The notes: a model not told the origin generated them from the sequence alone. DNA of 64,000 nt from Bacteroides sp. (GCA_014802445.1 JAAVCF010000002.1:119559-183558); one strand, 5' to 3'; shown: positions 16,969 to 27,058, counted from the first letter of the stretch. Made by a program: numbers and translations.

Positions 16969-18423
16969 CTAAGACTTGCGCGCAGCATCGAGGCGCAGCA
17001 GGATGAAGAGCAGGAAGGTGAAGCCCCACAGTGATGAGCCGCCGTAGCTGAAAAACGGCAGCGGGATGCCTATCACCGGGCAGAGGCCTATCACCATGCC
17101 AATGTTAATGGCAAGGTGGAAGATGAAATAGGAGGCCACGCAATAGCCATAAACTCTCACAAACACGCTCTGCTGGCGCTCGGCAATAGAAATGACCCTC
17201 AGAATCAGCGCCAGGAAGAGGAGCAACACGGCTGTTGCCCCCACAAAGCCCTGCTCTTCACCGATGGTGCAGAAGATGAAGTCAGTGTGCTGTTCGGGCA
17301 CATATTTGAGCTTGGTCTGGGTGCCGTTAAGGAAGCCTTTGCCGAACATGCCGCCCGAACCGATGGCTATTTTTGACTGATTGACATTGTAGCCGGCGCC
17401 GCGAAGGTCCTCCTCGATACCGAGAGCCACCTTGATGCGCATCTGCTGATGAGGCTGAAGCACCTTGTTGAATGCGAAGTCAATACTGAACACAAACACC
17501 AGCGAGGCTATCACCGTGGCTATCACAAGGCCCATGCGCCGCGCTGCGGTGTGGAATCTGACAAACACGCAGTAGCCGCAGCACACGAGAATAACCCCGA
17601 GGAAGAACACGTAGCCGGGCACGGCCACGCCGCAGAGAGTCAGCACGGAGGCCAGCACCGAGGTGCCTGCAAACCAGAAGAAGAGGTAACGGGCCTCGAC
17701 GGGGCGGCGACTGTAGCCGCCCACCATCAGCACCATCAGCACCATGATGATGGAGAACACCACTGCCTGACCCACGGGGATGCCGAGGAAAAGGGGGGCC
17801 GAGAACTTCACGGCCACCACAAAGAACACCACCGCACAGAGCGCCGCAAGGAGCACCAGGCCGCTCATGCCTTCACGATAGAGCACGAAGAAGAGCGCCA
17901 TATAGGTGAGCGCGGAGCCCGTCTCCTTCTGGGCGAGGATGAGCAGCACGGGGATGAAGATGATGGCCAGGGCCTTGAAATAGTTGTTGCGCGAGGCGTT
18001 GAGCTGGAAGTTATATCCTGAGAAGAGTTTGGCCAGAGCCAATGCCGTGGTGCATTTGGCAAACTCGGCTGGCTGCAGACTCATGGGGCCAAGCACGAGC
18101 CACGACCGCGAGCCCTTAATGTCAGGCGCTATAACAATCGTCACCGCAAGAAGCAGCAACATAGCTATATAGGCCGGGTAAGCGTAAGTTTCAAAGATTC
18201 TGGCGTCAATAAGCAGCAGCACAAGGCCAAGCGCCATTGACAGCACAATCCAGCGAATCTGCTTACCTGAGAACTCCGAGAAGGAGAATATGCTGGCATG
18301 GTCAAAGTCATAGCTGGCGGAGTAGATGCAGAACACACCCCCTATCACCAGCAGCATGTAGATTACCACCGTAATCCAGTCAACGTTGCGGAAAACCGAT
18401 GTTTCAGTGCTTCTTCGTTCCAC
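16969..18423 (-). CDS. rodA: Rod shape-determining SEDS glycosyltransferase RodA
   Basis: Polymerises peptidoglycan glycan strands in the elongasome, working with PBP2. About ten membrane segments; the conserved stretches SWLVLGPMSLQPAEFAK and GIPLPFFSYGGSS are visible. The frame is open back to an ATG at 18507, but that lies well inside mrdA; a GTG at 18423 just before the mrdA stop gives 484 residues and is preferred, so the exact start is uncertain. There is extra length between the middle membrane segments compared with E. coli RodA. Last gene of the purH-mreBCD-mrdA-rodA run. Confidence 0.92.
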   Translation of the reverse strand: MERRSTETSVFRNVDWITVVIYMLLVIGGVFCIYSASYDFDHASIFSFSEFSGKQIRWIVLSMALGLVLLLIDARIFETYAYPAYIAMLLLLAVTIVIAPDIKGSRSWLVLGPMSLQPAEFAKCTTALALAKLFSGYNFQLNASRNNYFKALAIIFIPVLLILAQKETGSALTYMALFFVLYREGMSGLVLLAALCAVVFFVVAVKFSAPLFLGIPVGQAVVFSIIMVLMVLMVGGYSRRPVEARYLFFWFAGTSVLASVLTLCGVAVPGYVFFLGVILVCCGYCVFVRFHTAARRMGLVIATVIASLVFVFSIDFAFNKVLQPHQQMRIKVALGIEEDLRGAGYNVNQSKIAIGSGGMFGKGFLNGTQTKLKYVPEQHTDFIFCTIGEEQGFVGATAVLLLFLALILRVISIAERQQSVFVRVYGYCVASYFIFHLAINIGMVIGLCPVIGIPLPFFSYGGSSLWGFTFLLFILLRLDAARKS

Positions 18424-20266
18424 TGTATTGTATGGTGTTGGAGTTAAGCATGCGCTCCTCCATGCCCTTGCGGGCAGATGAAATGGAGCCTTTGAGATAC
18501 TTTTCAATCACGAGCGAGCCGATGGGCACACCGAAGGTGGCACCGAAGCCGGCATTCTCCACATAGACGGCCACGGCAATCTTTGGATTGTCAAACGGGG
18601 CGAAGCCCATGAAGGCGGAGTGGTCACGTCCGTGGGGGTTCTGGGCGGTGCCTGTCTTGCCGGCCACCTCAATGTCGGGGAGGTTGGCAGCGCGGCAGGT
18701 GCCGCCGGTCACGGCCATGCGCATACCCTCGGCCACGGGGATGTAATGAGCCCGGTCAATTGTGGGATAGCGCTTGGTGGTGTAGTCGGAGTCAATGACG
18801 GTGTCCTCTATCTCCTTGACAATATGGGGTGTGATGAACCATCCGCGGTTGGCCACAGTGGCGCAGAGGTTGGCAATCTGAAGAGGGGTAGCGAGCACCT
18901 CACCCTGCCCGATTGACACGGAGATGATGGTGTTGGCACTCCAATGGCCCTCGCCGTAGCGTTTGTCGTAGAACTTGGCATTGGGGAGGAAGCCGCGCTT
19001 CTCGCCGGGGAGGTCGATGCCGAGAGGATAGCCATAGCCCATTGAAACAAGGTGGTTTTTCCACACCTCGAAGGCTTTGGCCGAAGTGCCATACTTGCTG
19101 CGCTTGTCAACCATGTTCTTGAAGCCCCAGCAGAAGTAGGCGTTGCAGGATGTCTGCAGGGCCGGCTTCAGCGCTATGGGCGATGCATGACCGTGGCAGC
19201 CCACGCGTAGGCCGCCGTTGATATAGCCGTGATAACAGGGATAGGCTGTGCCGAGGCCCACAATTCCCTCCTGCAGCAGGATGAGGCCCTGAGTGGGCTT
19301 GAAGGTTGAACCGGGGGGATAACCGGCCATGATGGCACGGTCATATAGGGGGCGGTCAAGGTCGTTGACCAGACGCGCATAGTTCTTGCCGCGCTCGCGG
19401 CCTACGAGCAGATTGGGGTCGTAGGTGGGGCTTGACACCAGGCAGAGAATCTCGCCTGTGGAGGGCTCGATGGCCACCACGGCGCCTTTTTTGTTGACCA
19501 TCAGCGACTCGGCATACTGCTGAAGGTCAATGTCAATTGACAGTTTGAGGTTCTTTCCGCTCACCGCCGGGAGGTCATGAGCGCCATCTTCATAGCGTCC
19601 CTGAATGCGCCCGCTGGCGGCGCGGATGAATATTTCCTGACCCTTGCGGCCGCGCAGGAAGGGTTCGAAGCTCTTCTCCACTCCGAGGTCGCCGGTGTAG
19701 TCACCGGGTGAATAGTAGTCGTCATTCTCGATGTCCTTTTGCGACACTTCGCGGATGTTGCCCAGCACGTTGGCTGCCACCGGGCGGCTATACTGGCGTA
19801 AAATCCTTTTCTGGACAAAAAATCCGGGGAAGCGGTAGAGCTTCTCCTGCAGGCGCCCGTAGTTCTCGGGCGAGAGGTGAGAGAGCAGGCGCTGGGGTGA
19901 ATAGCTTGAATAGCCGGGGTTGAGACGCTTGTCGCGCATCTCCTCGAAGCGTTTGCGGAGCTCCTCGGGGGTGATAGAGACGGTGCGGCAGAAGTCGAGG
20001 GTGTCAAACTCCTCCACGTCGCGCGGCACGAGCATGACGTCGTAGGCCGACTGGTTGAACACCACAAGCTGGCCGTTGCGGTCATAGATGATGCCTCGCG
20101 AGGGGTAGATAGCCTTGCGCAAGAAGGCGTTGGAGTCGGCCGAGTCCTTATACTTGGTGTCTATGACCTGGAGATTAAACAGTCGCAAAAGGTAGATCAG
20201 CGCGATGACCACGATGAAACCACCAATCACGTATTTACGCTTTGCAAGCTTATAGTCTTTTCTCAC
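18404..20266 (-). CDS. mrdA: Penicillin-binding protein 2 (elongation transpeptidase)
   Basis: Cross-links peptidoglycan during rod elongation; the partner of RodA. 620 residues. One N-terminal membrane anchor (about 12-30), a dimerisation domain starting with SRGIIYDRNG, and a transpeptidase domain with catalytic S320-T-F-K323, an SCN motif and AGKTGTAQ. The start is GTG at 20266, overlapping the mreD end by 17 bases. The 3' end overlaps rodA. The order mreC-mreD-mrdA-rodA is a conserved cell-shape operon. Confidence 0.96.
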   Translation of the reverse strand: MRKDYKLAKRKYVIGGFIVVIALIYLLRLFNLQVIDTKYKDSADSNAFLRKAIYPSRGIIYDRNGQLVVFNQSAYDVMLVPRDVEEFDTLDFCRTVSITPEELRKRFEEMRDKRLNPGYSSYSPQRLLSHLSPENYGRLQEKLYRFPGFFVQKRILRQYSRPVAANVLGNIREVSQKDIENDDYYSPGDYTGDLGVEKSFEPFLRGRKGQEIFIRAASGRIQGRYEDGAHDLPAVSGKNLKLSIDIDLQQYAESLMVNKKGAVVAIEPSTGEILCLVSSPTYDPNLLVGRERGKNYARLVNDLDRPLYDRAIMAGYPPGSTFKPTQGLILLQEGIVGLGTAYPCYHGYINGGLRVGCHGHASPIALKPALQTSCNAYFCWGFKNMVDKRSKYGTSAKAFEVWKNHLVSMGYGYPLGIDLPGEKRGFLPNAKFYDKRYGEGHWSANTIISVSIGQGEVLATPLQIANLCATVANRGWFITPHIVKEIEDTVIDSDYTTKRYPTIDRAHYIPVAEGMRMAVTGGTCRAANLPDIEVAGKTGTAQNPHGRDHSAFMGFAPFDNPKIAVAVYVENAGFGATFGVPIGSLVIEKYLKGSISSARKGMEERMLNSNTIQYSGTKKH

Positions 20267-20771
20267 GGCCGCTGCTGAACAGGCAGTCGACTCCGAGCAT
20301 CACTGCCAGCGAGAGGATGGTGCTGAAGATGATGCGGAGAATCAGGCGCCAGAAGTTGAAAAATGTGAATGTCTCAATGGTGAATATCAGGATGCAATAA
20401 ATGAGCGTCATTGTAAGCAAATACTTCAGATAGACGCTCTGCCCTATCGAGCGGATTGAGGGGATGGGGTCGGCCGGCTCATCGCCTCGGGGCATGTAGA
20501 GCCTCAGCACCGGGCGGCGGAGCATCGCCGTGATGGTGCAGGCCAGGGCGTTCATGCCGTAGGTGTCGGAAAACATGTCGACAGTCAGGCCCAGCAGGAA
20601 GCCGAAAGTGAGCACCCAATTAACCGAGAGCGTGATTGGGAGCTTGAAAAGCGCGTAGACGAATACCACCGGGACAGCCACATTGAACAGACAGATGTGG
20701 TTGAACACAATCCCCTGAGCCAGAACAAGGGCCAGGGTAAGCACTGCGAGCTGTATGAAATTCTTTGTCAT
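20250..20771 (-). CDS. mreD: Rod shape-determining protein MreD
   Basis: 173-residue membrane protein with about five hydrophobic segments and no large soluble part. Identified mainly from its place between mreC and mrdA and from its membrane layout, since MreD sequences vary. It is part of the elongasome that links MreB filaments to the wall enzymes. It starts 27 bases after mreC and overlaps mrdA by 17 bases. Confidence 0.88.
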   Translation of the reverse strand: MTKNFIQLAVLTLALVLAQGIVFNHICLFNVAVPVVFVYALFKLPITLSVNWVLTFGFLLGLTVDMFSDTYGMNALACTITAMLRRPVLRLYMPRGDEPADPIPSIRSIGQSVYLKYLLTMTLIYCILIFTIETFTFFNFWRLILRIIFSTILSLAVMLGVDCLFSSGREKRL

Positions 20772-20798
20772 CCGGAGGGAGTGCCTGAGTGTTAACGG

Positions 20799-21659
20799 TT
20801 ATTGCATCTTGGTTTTGGGTTGCGAAATGTCCTTCTCCACCACCTTCAGCTCATCGGTGAGGGAGTCAACGATAACTCTGACAGTGGAGAGTGTGGAGAA
20901 GTCAGTAAAGAGCTTGACCCTGATAGAATAGAAGTTGTCAGACTTGTCAGTCTTTGAACTGAGGACGGTGCCCACGGGGACACCCTGAGGGAACGCTGAT
21001 GAGAAGCCGCTGGTGACGATGGTGTCACCCTTGTGGATCACCACATGGCGGGGAAGCTCCTCCAGCACGGCTGTGCGATAGTCCTTGCCGTCCCACTGCA
21101 GCGAGCCCACATACTCGCTCCCCTTGACCTTGCAGGAGAGGGGCTGATAGGGATTGAGGAGCGACATGACGCGGGCTGTGTGAGGGCCGGTGACGTTGAC
21201 AATGCCCACCACTCCGTTATGGTCCACCACTCCCATCTCGGGCTTGAGGCCGTCGGCCGAGCCCTTGTCGAGTGTGATGTAGTTGTAGGGGCGGTTGACA
21301 CTGTTGTTGATGACGTTGGCAAGGATGAACGAGTAGCGCGACAGCACGGTGTCAACCTTCATCGTGTCGGCATAGATGCGGAGGTTTCTCTCCTGCAGCT
21401 CAGCCTTGAGGCCCAGCAGCTCACGCTCCAGCTCGGCATTGCGGCGCTGGAGGTCATCATTGATTTCGCGCAGGGCGAAATAGCCGGTGATGCTGTTTGT
21501 GGTGCGATAGACACTCGAAGCCACCCCTCCGGCCGATGTGAGGAACACATAGTGCTGAAAGGGGTTGGATGAAAACAGCAATAGGCAGCTCACCGCCGTG
21601 AACACGGCAAAGAGCAGCCATTGCGAGTAGCGGAATATGAAACTGAAAATTTCTCTCAC
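20799..21659 (-). CDS. mreC: Rod shape-determining protein MreC
   Basis: Bitopic periplasmic scaffold of the elongasome. 286 residues: an N-terminal membrane helix (about 12-30), a coiled coil around 60-95 (EINDDLQRRNAELERELLGL), then the beta-rich MreC domain including NRPYNYITLDKG and TSGFSSAFPQGVPVG, which is a strong family signature. Lies between mreB and mreD in the leftward operon. Confidence 0.95.
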   Translation of the reverse strand: MREIFSFIFRYSQWLLFAVFTAVSCLLLFSSNPFQHYVFLTSAGGVASSVYRTTNSITGYFALREINDDLQRRNAELERELLGLKAELQERNLRIYADTMKVDTVLSRYSFILANVINNSVNRPYNYITLDKGSADGLKPEMGVVDHNGVVGIVNVTGPHTARVMSLLNPYQPLSCKVKGSEYVGSLQWDGKDYRTAVLEELPRHVVIHKGDTIVTSGFSSAFPQGVPVGTVLSSKTDKSDNFYSIRVKLFTDFSTLSTVRVIVDSLTDELKVVEKDISQPKTKMQ

Positions 21660-21707
21660 GCGCTTCGAGGGTGCAGCACAGGGGCCGGGATGGACTAATC
21701 GCCCCGA

Positions 21708-22739
21708 TTAACGAATCAGGAACGAGAAGCGGTCAATGTTCTTGAGCGCCACGCCGGTGCCTTTGGCCACAGCCAGCAGGGGATCCTCGGCGGTGTGGAA
21801 CTGGATGCCGATTTTGTCGGTGAGGCGCTTGTCGAGGCCACGCAGGAGAGCGCCGCCGCCGGCAAGGTAGATGCCGTTGCGCACAATGTCAGCATAGAGC
21901 TCGGGGGGAGTCTGCTCAAGCGCAGAGAGCACAGCCGCCTCGATTTTGGCGATTGAGCGCTCTATGGCGTGAGAAATCTCCTGATAGCTCACAGGCACCT
22001 CCATGGGCAGGGCGGTCATCTTGTTAGGACCGTGAACCACAAAGTCAGCAGGAGGATTCTCAAGCTCGGTGAGAGCCGAGCCCACATGAATCTTAATCTG
22101 CTCGGCAGTGCGCTCGCCCACGCGGATGTTGTGGACGCGGCCCATGTGCTCCATAATGTCGGCGGTGAGGTCATCACCGGCAATCTGGATTGACTTGTTG
22201 CTGACAATGCCGCCCAGTGAGATTACGGCAATCTCGGTGGTGCCGCCACCTATGTCCACAATCATGTTGCCCTCGGGAGCCAGCACGTCAAGACCGATGC
22301 CGAGTGCGGCAGCCATAGGCTCGTAAATCATATAGACATCGCGGCCGCCTGCATGCTCTGATGAGTCACGCACGGCGCGAATCTCCACCTCGGTAGAGCC
22401 CGAGGGGATGCCAATCACCATTTTGAGCGAGGGGGAGAACCAGTTGCTCTTGGTGCTTGCCTTCTTCACCAGGCCGCGAATCATGATTTCGGCGGCGTTG
22501 AAGTCTGCTATGACGCCCTTCTTGAGGGGGCGGATAGTCTCGATTCCGGGGTTTTCCTTACCCTTCATCTCCTGAGCCTGAGTGCCCACGGCAATAGGCT
22601 TGCCGGTGCGCTTCTCCAGAGCCACGATTGAAGGCTCGTCAATGACTATGCGGTCATTGTGGATGATGATGGTGTTAGCGGTGCCGAGGTCAATGGCAAT
22701 CTCTTTGGTCAGAGAAAAGAAACCTGAAAAAAGTCCCAT
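21708..22739 (-). CDS. mreB: Rod shape-determining protein MreB
   Basis: Actin-like ATPase that forms membrane-bound filaments guiding lateral wall synthesis. 343 residues, standard length. Motifs seen: AIDLGTANTIIIH (phosphate 1), IVDIGGGTTEIAVISLGGIV (phosphate 2) and YLAGGGALLRGL (adenosine). It lies 55 bases after purH and 48 before mreC, in the same direction. Confidence 0.98.
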   Translation of the reverse strand: MGLFSGFFSLTKEIAIDLGTANTIIIHNDRIVIDEPSIVALEKRTGKPIAVGTQAQEMKGKENPGIETIRPLKKGVIADFNAAEIMIRGLVKKASTKSNWFSPSLKMVIGIPSGSTEVEIRAVRDSSEHAGGRDVYMIYEPMAAALGIGLDVLAPEGNMIVDIGGGTTEIAVISLGGIVSNKSIQIAGDDLTADIMEHMGRVHNIRVGERTAEQIKIHVGSALTELENPPADFVVHGPNKMTALPMEVPVSYQEISHAIERSIAKIEAAVLSALEQTPPELYADIVRNGIYLAGGGALLRGLDKRLTDKIGIQFHTAEDPLLAVAKGTGVALKNIDRFSFLIR

Positions 22740-22794
22740 AGGGGTTGCGTTATTGCTATTAAAGAGGAAAGATTATTATCTCGGGTTAACTGAA

Positions 22795-24324
22795 TCAATG
22801 CTTGAAGTGGCGCACACCGGTCTTCACCATTGCAATGCCGTGGGCGTTGCAGAAGTCCACCGATTCGGCATCGCGGATGGAGCCGCCGGGCTGAATCACG
22901 GCCTTGACGCCTGCCTCGGCTGCAATCTCCACACAGTCAGCGAAGGGGAAGAAGGCATCGCTTGCCATCACGGCACCGTTGAGGTCAAACTCAAACGAGC
23001 GGGCCTTGGCGATGGCCTGACGGAGAGCATCGACGCGTGAGGTCTGGCCCACACCGCTTGCCAGAAGCTGGCGGTTCTTGGCAAGCACAATGGCATTTGA
23101 CTTGCTGTGCTTCACAATCTTGTTGGCGAAGAGGAGGTCGGCAGCCTCGGCATCGGTGACATGCTTGTCAGTCATCGGCTCGAGGTCAGCGGTGGTTTCC
23201 ACCTTCAGGTCGCGGTCCTGAACCAGAGCGCCGTTGAGGCAGGTGCGAATTTGACGGGTGGTGTCAGGCTGCGCTTTCTGAACCAGGATGATGCGGTTTT
23301 TCTTCTGCTTGAGGACCTCCAGCGCCTCGTCAGAGTAAGCGGGAGCGATGATAACCTCAAAGAAGATGCGGTTAATCTCCTCGGCAGTGGCCAGGTCAAT
23401 GGGGGCGTTGGTGATGAGCACACCGCCGAAGGCGCTCACGGGGTCACCGGCGAGGGCGTCCTTCCAGGCGTCGAGCACAGTGTCGCGTGAGGCAAGGCCG
23501 CAGGCGTTGTTGTGTTTCAGCACGGCGAAAGTGGTGCCGTCAAACTCGGCAATGAGGTTAACCGCAGCGTCGATGTCAAGGAGATTATTGTAAGAGATGT
23601 CTTTACCGTGGAGCTTGGTAAAGATTTTGTCGAGGTCACCGAAGAAGTAGCCGCGCTGATGAGGATTCTCGCCGTAGCGCATTGCCATAGCGCCATCCAC
23701 GGCCTCACGGAGAGCCACAGGCTCCTCATCGAGGCTCTGGAAATAGTTGAAAATCTCAGAGTCATAGCCTGACGACACCATGAAGGCATCACGGGCAAAC
23801 TTGCGACGGTCATCAAGGGTTGACACAGCGCCCTGACGCTTGAGCATGTCAAGCAGGGGAGCATATTGTCCCTTTGAAGCCACGATGACAACATCGTTGA
23901 AGTTCTTTGCGGCTGCACGAATGAGCGAAATGCCGCCTATGTCAATCTTCTCGATGATTGCTGCATGGTCAGCGCCGCTCGCCACAGTGTCACGGAACGG
24001 ATAGAGGTCAACAATCACCAGGTCAATGTCGGGAATCTCAAATTCGGCCACCTGCTCTTTGTCCTGGGCATTGTCACGGCGCGACAGAATGCCGCCGAAC
24101 ACCTTGGGGTGGAGTGTCTTGACACGTCCGCCAAGGATTGAGGGGTAACCGGTGAGGTCCTCCACAGCGTCACAGGGATAGCCGAGGCCTTCGATGAAGC
24201 TGCGGGTGCCGCCGGTTGAAAGGAATTTAACACCGTCTTTATGGAGGAGGGCAAGGATTTCGTCGAGTCCGTCCTTATGGAACACCGACACCAGAGCCGT
24301 TTTGATTTTCTTGTTTTCCGACAT
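22795..24324 (-). CDS. purH: Bifunctional AICAR formyltransferase / IMP cyclohydrolase
   Basis: Last two steps of de novo IMP synthesis. 509 residues: an N-terminal MGS-like IMP cyclohydrolase domain (about 1-145; KTALVSVFHKDGL, STGGTRSFIEGLG) and a C-terminal AICAR transformylase domain (AMRYGENPHQRG, KHNNACGLA, catalytic-region DAFFPFAD). First gene of the leftward run with mreBCD-mrdA-rodA, an order found in Bacteroidales. A -7 box lies 29 bases before the start. Confidence 0.97.
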   Translation of the reverse strand: MSENKKIKTALVSVFHKDGLDEILALLHKDGVKFLSTGGTRSFIEGLGYPCDAVEDLTGYPSILGGRVKTLHPKVFGGILSRRDNAQDKEQVAEFEIPDIDLVIVDLYPFRDTVASGADHAAIIEKIDIGGISLIRAAAKNFNDVVIVASKGQYAPLLDMLKRQGAVSTLDDRRKFARDAFMVSSGYDSEIFNYFQSLDEEPVALREAVDGAMAMRYGENPHQRGYFFGDLDKIFTKLHGKDISYNNLLDIDAAVNLIAEFDGTTFAVLKHNNACGLASRDTVLDAWKDALAGDPVSAFGGVLITNAPIDLATAEEINRIFFEVIIAPAYSDEALEVLKQKKNRIILVQKAQPDTTRQIRTCLNGALVQDRDLKVETTADLEPMTDKHVTDAEAADLLFANKIVKHSKSNAIVLAKNRQLLASGVGQTSRVDALRQAIAKARSFEFDLNGAVMASDAFFPFADCVEIAAEAGVKAVIQPGGSIRDAESVDFCNAHGIAMVKTGVRHFKH

Positions 24325-24352
24325 TCGTAGTGGTTTTTGACGTTTCAGACCG

Positions 24353-24360
24353 CAAAATTA
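24353..24360 (-). promoter_or_regulatory. -7 box of the purH-mre operon
   Basis: Leftward TAATTTTG; transcription would start about 20 bases before the purH ATG. The -33 element is not clear. Confidence 0.6.
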
Positions 24361-24510
24361 CAAAAAAACTCAACACGACACACGATATCCTGCTTTTTTG
24401 TTGTCCTGATTCAGAGTGGAACCCTCCTCCGCTTCACCCTAAAATCACGCCCGGGGCTGAACCGAGGAGCGCGCCGATGTGTTTAACAATTGAACAATCA
24501 CGTAAAAGGT

Positions 24511-25005
24511 ATGAAAACAGGTATTTTCTACGGTTCGACCACCGGCACCACTGAAAGCGTGGCAAAGCGTCTCGGCGGCCTGCTCGGAGTGGCCGACGCC
24601 GATATTCACAATGTAGCAGAGTCAGCACCCTCCGATGTGGCTGATTACGACCTGCTGGTGCTCGGCACCTCGACATGGGGCTCGGGCGATCTTCAGGATG
24701 ACTGGCAGGACTTCATTGCCGGACTTGAGGAGCTATCGCTGCGCGGCAAGAAGATTGCACTCTTCGGCGTGGGCGACGAGTCAATGACCGACACCTTCTG
24801 CAACGCCGTGGGCACACTCTATGACCGCCTGAAGAAAACGGGCGCCGAATTCATAGGAGCCTTCCCTGACGGATCCTTCACATTCAAAGACTCCAGCGCC
24901 GACACGGGCGAGGGTGTGGCCGTGGGTCTGCTCCTTGACGAGACCAACCATGCCGACCTCACTGACAGCCGACTGGCCGAGTGGGCCGCCCTGCTCAAAA
25001 AGTGA
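24511..25005 (+). CDS. fldA: Flavodoxin
   Basis: FMN-binding electron carrier, 164 residues. The phosphate-binding loop GSTTGTTESVA is at the N-terminus (about 7-17), and the FMN-ring loops GTSTWGSGDLQDDW and FGVGDESMTDTF are present. The long-chain type is suggested by the extra loop near 120-140. The ATG at 24511 follows an AAAGG ribosome-binding site; a TTG further upstream is rejected. It stands alone between the divergent purH and a convergent secreted-protein gene. Confidence 0.95.
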   Translation: MKTGIFYGSTTGTTESVAKRLGGLLGVADADIHNVAESAPSDVADYDLLVLGTSTWGSGDLQDDWQDFIAGLEELSLRGKKIALFGVGDESMTDTFCNAVGTLYDRLKKTGAEFIGAFPDGSFTFKDSSADTGEGVAVGLLLDETNHADLTDSRLAEWAALLKK

Positions 25006-25025
25006 GCCACTGCCCCGCTCCGCTG

Positions 25026-25067
25026 AAAAAAACAATGAACCCGGACGCTATCTCGGCGTCCGGGTTC
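25026..25067 (-). terminator. Strong hairpin terminator between fldA and the 617-residue protein gene
   Basis: GAACCCGGACGC (25037-25048) pairs perfectly with GCGTCCGGGTTC (25056-25067) around a seven-base loop. Read leftward it is followed by ATTGTTTTTTT, so it ends the leftward gene; on the plus strand it may also stop fldA, but no T run follows there. Confidence 0.9.
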
Positions 25068-25094
25068 ACTATGTTGAAGCTGTTTCCGTGCTTA

Positions 25095-26948
25095 TTAACG
25101 CATCATCTGCTTGCTCACGCTGCTACCGCACTTCACAATGTAGATGTGGCCTGCCTGAGGATTAGCCACCTTCACACCCTGAAGATTGTAATAAACGGCG
25201 GAGGCGTCGGCTACATTCTCAATGGTCTCAATGCCGGTGACGATGGCACGCTGCACCTTGACAGTGTTATTAGCGGTGTCGAAGATAAATTCGTAGGGCA
25301 TCATTGACTTGTTCTCATCATCGGTGAGCACCCAAGCGCCAGCGTTTTCGGGGTCAGGGGTTTCACCGTCGTCGTTGAGATAGTCCTCATAGTCATTGAG
25401 CTCAGAAGAAATCATGTCGCCTGACTGGAAGAGGGGCATTTCAGAATCGTCGGCTGCATCGGGATTATTTGCGGGACCGAAACGGTCAGCATTGTTGATA
25501 TAATCAGCAGCGGTGGCAAAGGAGAAGTGAGTGTCACCGGTGGGGATATAAACCGTGCAGCGGAAAATGTGAGGGAGTTCGGGGTCACGCTCCATCTCCA
25601 CAACCTTATTGCCGGTTTGGATGCCCAGTTCGTCGTCAGTGGTGTTGTAATGGAGATAGAGGCCCTTGCCGAAGATGTCGACAACCTCTTCTTCAGCGGG
25701 GTTGGTGTAAGTGACGAGCACCTGAGTGTTGTCAGGCTCAACGGGATCATAGATGAGGACCACATAGACAGTGGCGCCTTCCTTGGAGTCAGCAGCCATT
25801 GACATGTTGGTGTCAACGCCCACAACCTGGGGTGAGCTCAGATAGCGGTCATAAGCGAGGTTGTCATAGCTGCCCATATTGGCATTGGGGTTGAACGTGG
25901 TGAAGCCCCACATCCAGTTTTTGGCTTCGCCTGTGCCGATTTTGAACTGGTCAGCGTCGAGAATGCGGTCATATTCGGCATACCACACATATTTGCCTGC
26001 AAAAGCATCGTTGGCACTGTCGGTGAGGCGAGTCATGGCATTGCCTATGGCCCATGCTGCGCCATCGTTACCTGCGAAGTTACCGTTGCCGCGCACATAG
26101 AGGTTCACGCCGAATTCCTCGTCGAAATAGCTGGTGGCACCGAGCTTAACCATCTGGAAGTGGATGATTTTCTCATTCTTCACATAGACATTGACAGCGT
26201 AACGGCCGGAGCCAATCATGTAGGAATTGCCAATCTGGTACTGCTGCACATCGTTAACCACATCAGTGGAGATGGTGAGTTCGCCCGATACTTCGCCGTC
26301 AGTTGACGAGGGACCATACTGGTCACCATTGTAGCGGAAGCGGAAATTGTTTTTGGGAGAATAGAAGTCAACAGTGGCGGTGTACATCGTTACATCGTCA
26401 GGCTGATTCTCTGAAGTCCATTCATAGTTAGCGTTGGGACCGAAAGCGCGGAGAGCGCTGTCATCGTCGCGCCAGTCGGTGGGATTGTTGTCGAAGATAC
26501 CGAGCATTTCCATAGCCGACACAGATGCGCGGCGCTGAGTGGTGACGAGGACACTCTTGGTGGTGTTGTTCCAATAGAACCAGAAATCACCCTGAGGATT
26601 CCAGTCGTCATCATTGTTGTGCCACCAGCAGAGCCATGCGGCCGAACCGTTGGCATTCATGGTGCGGGCAGCACCGTCAACCCACACATTGTGGTCAGCA
26701 TCATTGATTTTGTAATAGGTGTTTTCGCTCAGGACAAAAACCTGAAAACCTTCATCCTGATTGCCGTTATAGGTCACATGAGCTTCATAGTCATAGCCAT
26801 CGATGCCCACCACCTGATTAAATTCAGGGCCATTGGTTGCATAGCCGAAATCAGGGCTGTTAAGATGAATACCCGTGCCGGCAAATGCGGCCAGCGGCGA
26901 CACGCAAAGAGCCGCGAAAAGGGTCAGCATCAGTAAATACTTTTTCAT
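25095..26948 (-). CDS. Secreted protein, possibly SusE/SusF-like binding modules, with Bacteroidales C-terminal tail
   Basis: 617 residues with a signal peptide (about 1-23, ending LAAFAG). There is no lipobox Cys. Repeated beta-rich segments contain aromatic-rich stretches such as NNFRFRYNGDQYGPS and ADRFGPANNPDAADD, which resemble the tandem starch-binding folds of SusE/SusF; this link is a judgement by eye. The C-terminus, VYYNLQGVKVANPQAG then HIYIVK and a basic end, is the short tail seen on many Bacteroidales secreted proteins and is related to type IX sorting signals. Monocistronic, with a full promoter and terminator. Precise ligand unknown. Confidence 0.65.
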   Translation of the reverse strand: MKKYLLMLTLFAALCVSPLAAFAGTGIHLNSPDFGYATNGPEFNQVVGIDGYDYEAHVTYNGNQDEGFQVFVLSENTYYKINDADHNVWVDGAARTMNANGSAAWLCWWHNNDDDWNPQGDFWFYWNNTTKSVLVTTQRRASVSAMEMLGIFDNNPTDWRDDDSALRAFGPNANYEWTSENQPDDVTMYTATVDFYSPKNNFRFRYNGDQYGPSSTDGEVSGELTISTDVVNDVQQYQIGNSYMIGSGRYAVNVYVKNEKIIHFQMVKLGATSYFDEEFGVNLYVRGNGNFAGNDGAAWAIGNAMTRLTDSANDAFAGKYVWYAEYDRILDADQFKIGTGEAKNWMWGFTTFNPNANMGSYDNLAYDRYLSSPQVVGVDTNMSMAADSKEGATVYVVLIYDPVEPDNTQVLVTYTNPAEEEVVDIFGKGLYLHYNTTDDELGIQTGNKVVEMERDPELPHIFRCTVYIPTGDTHFSFATAADYINNADRFGPANNPDAADDSEMPLFQSGDMISSELNDYEDYLNDDGETPDPENAGAWVLTDDENKSMMPYEFIFDTANNTVKVQRAIVTGIETIENVADASAVYYNLQGVKVANPQAGHIYIVKCGSSVSKQMMR

Positions 26949-27058
26949 AAAAAGTTAAGGTTAAAATAGGTAAGTATGATAAAATTGAAGTAAATCTTCA
27001 TGGTATGGCGCCGTCACTGCTGTAAGGTTATATCAGCGCCGTCGTATAATCTCTGCCG

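Noticed and set aside
20799-21659. Long open frames antisense to mreC, thrS and the giant protein
   Set aside because: They are GC-rich shadows without promoters, family motifs or realistic composition.
25095-26948. Glycoside hydrolase
   Set aside because: No catalytic motifs of any glycosidase family were visible; only binding-module-like repeats.
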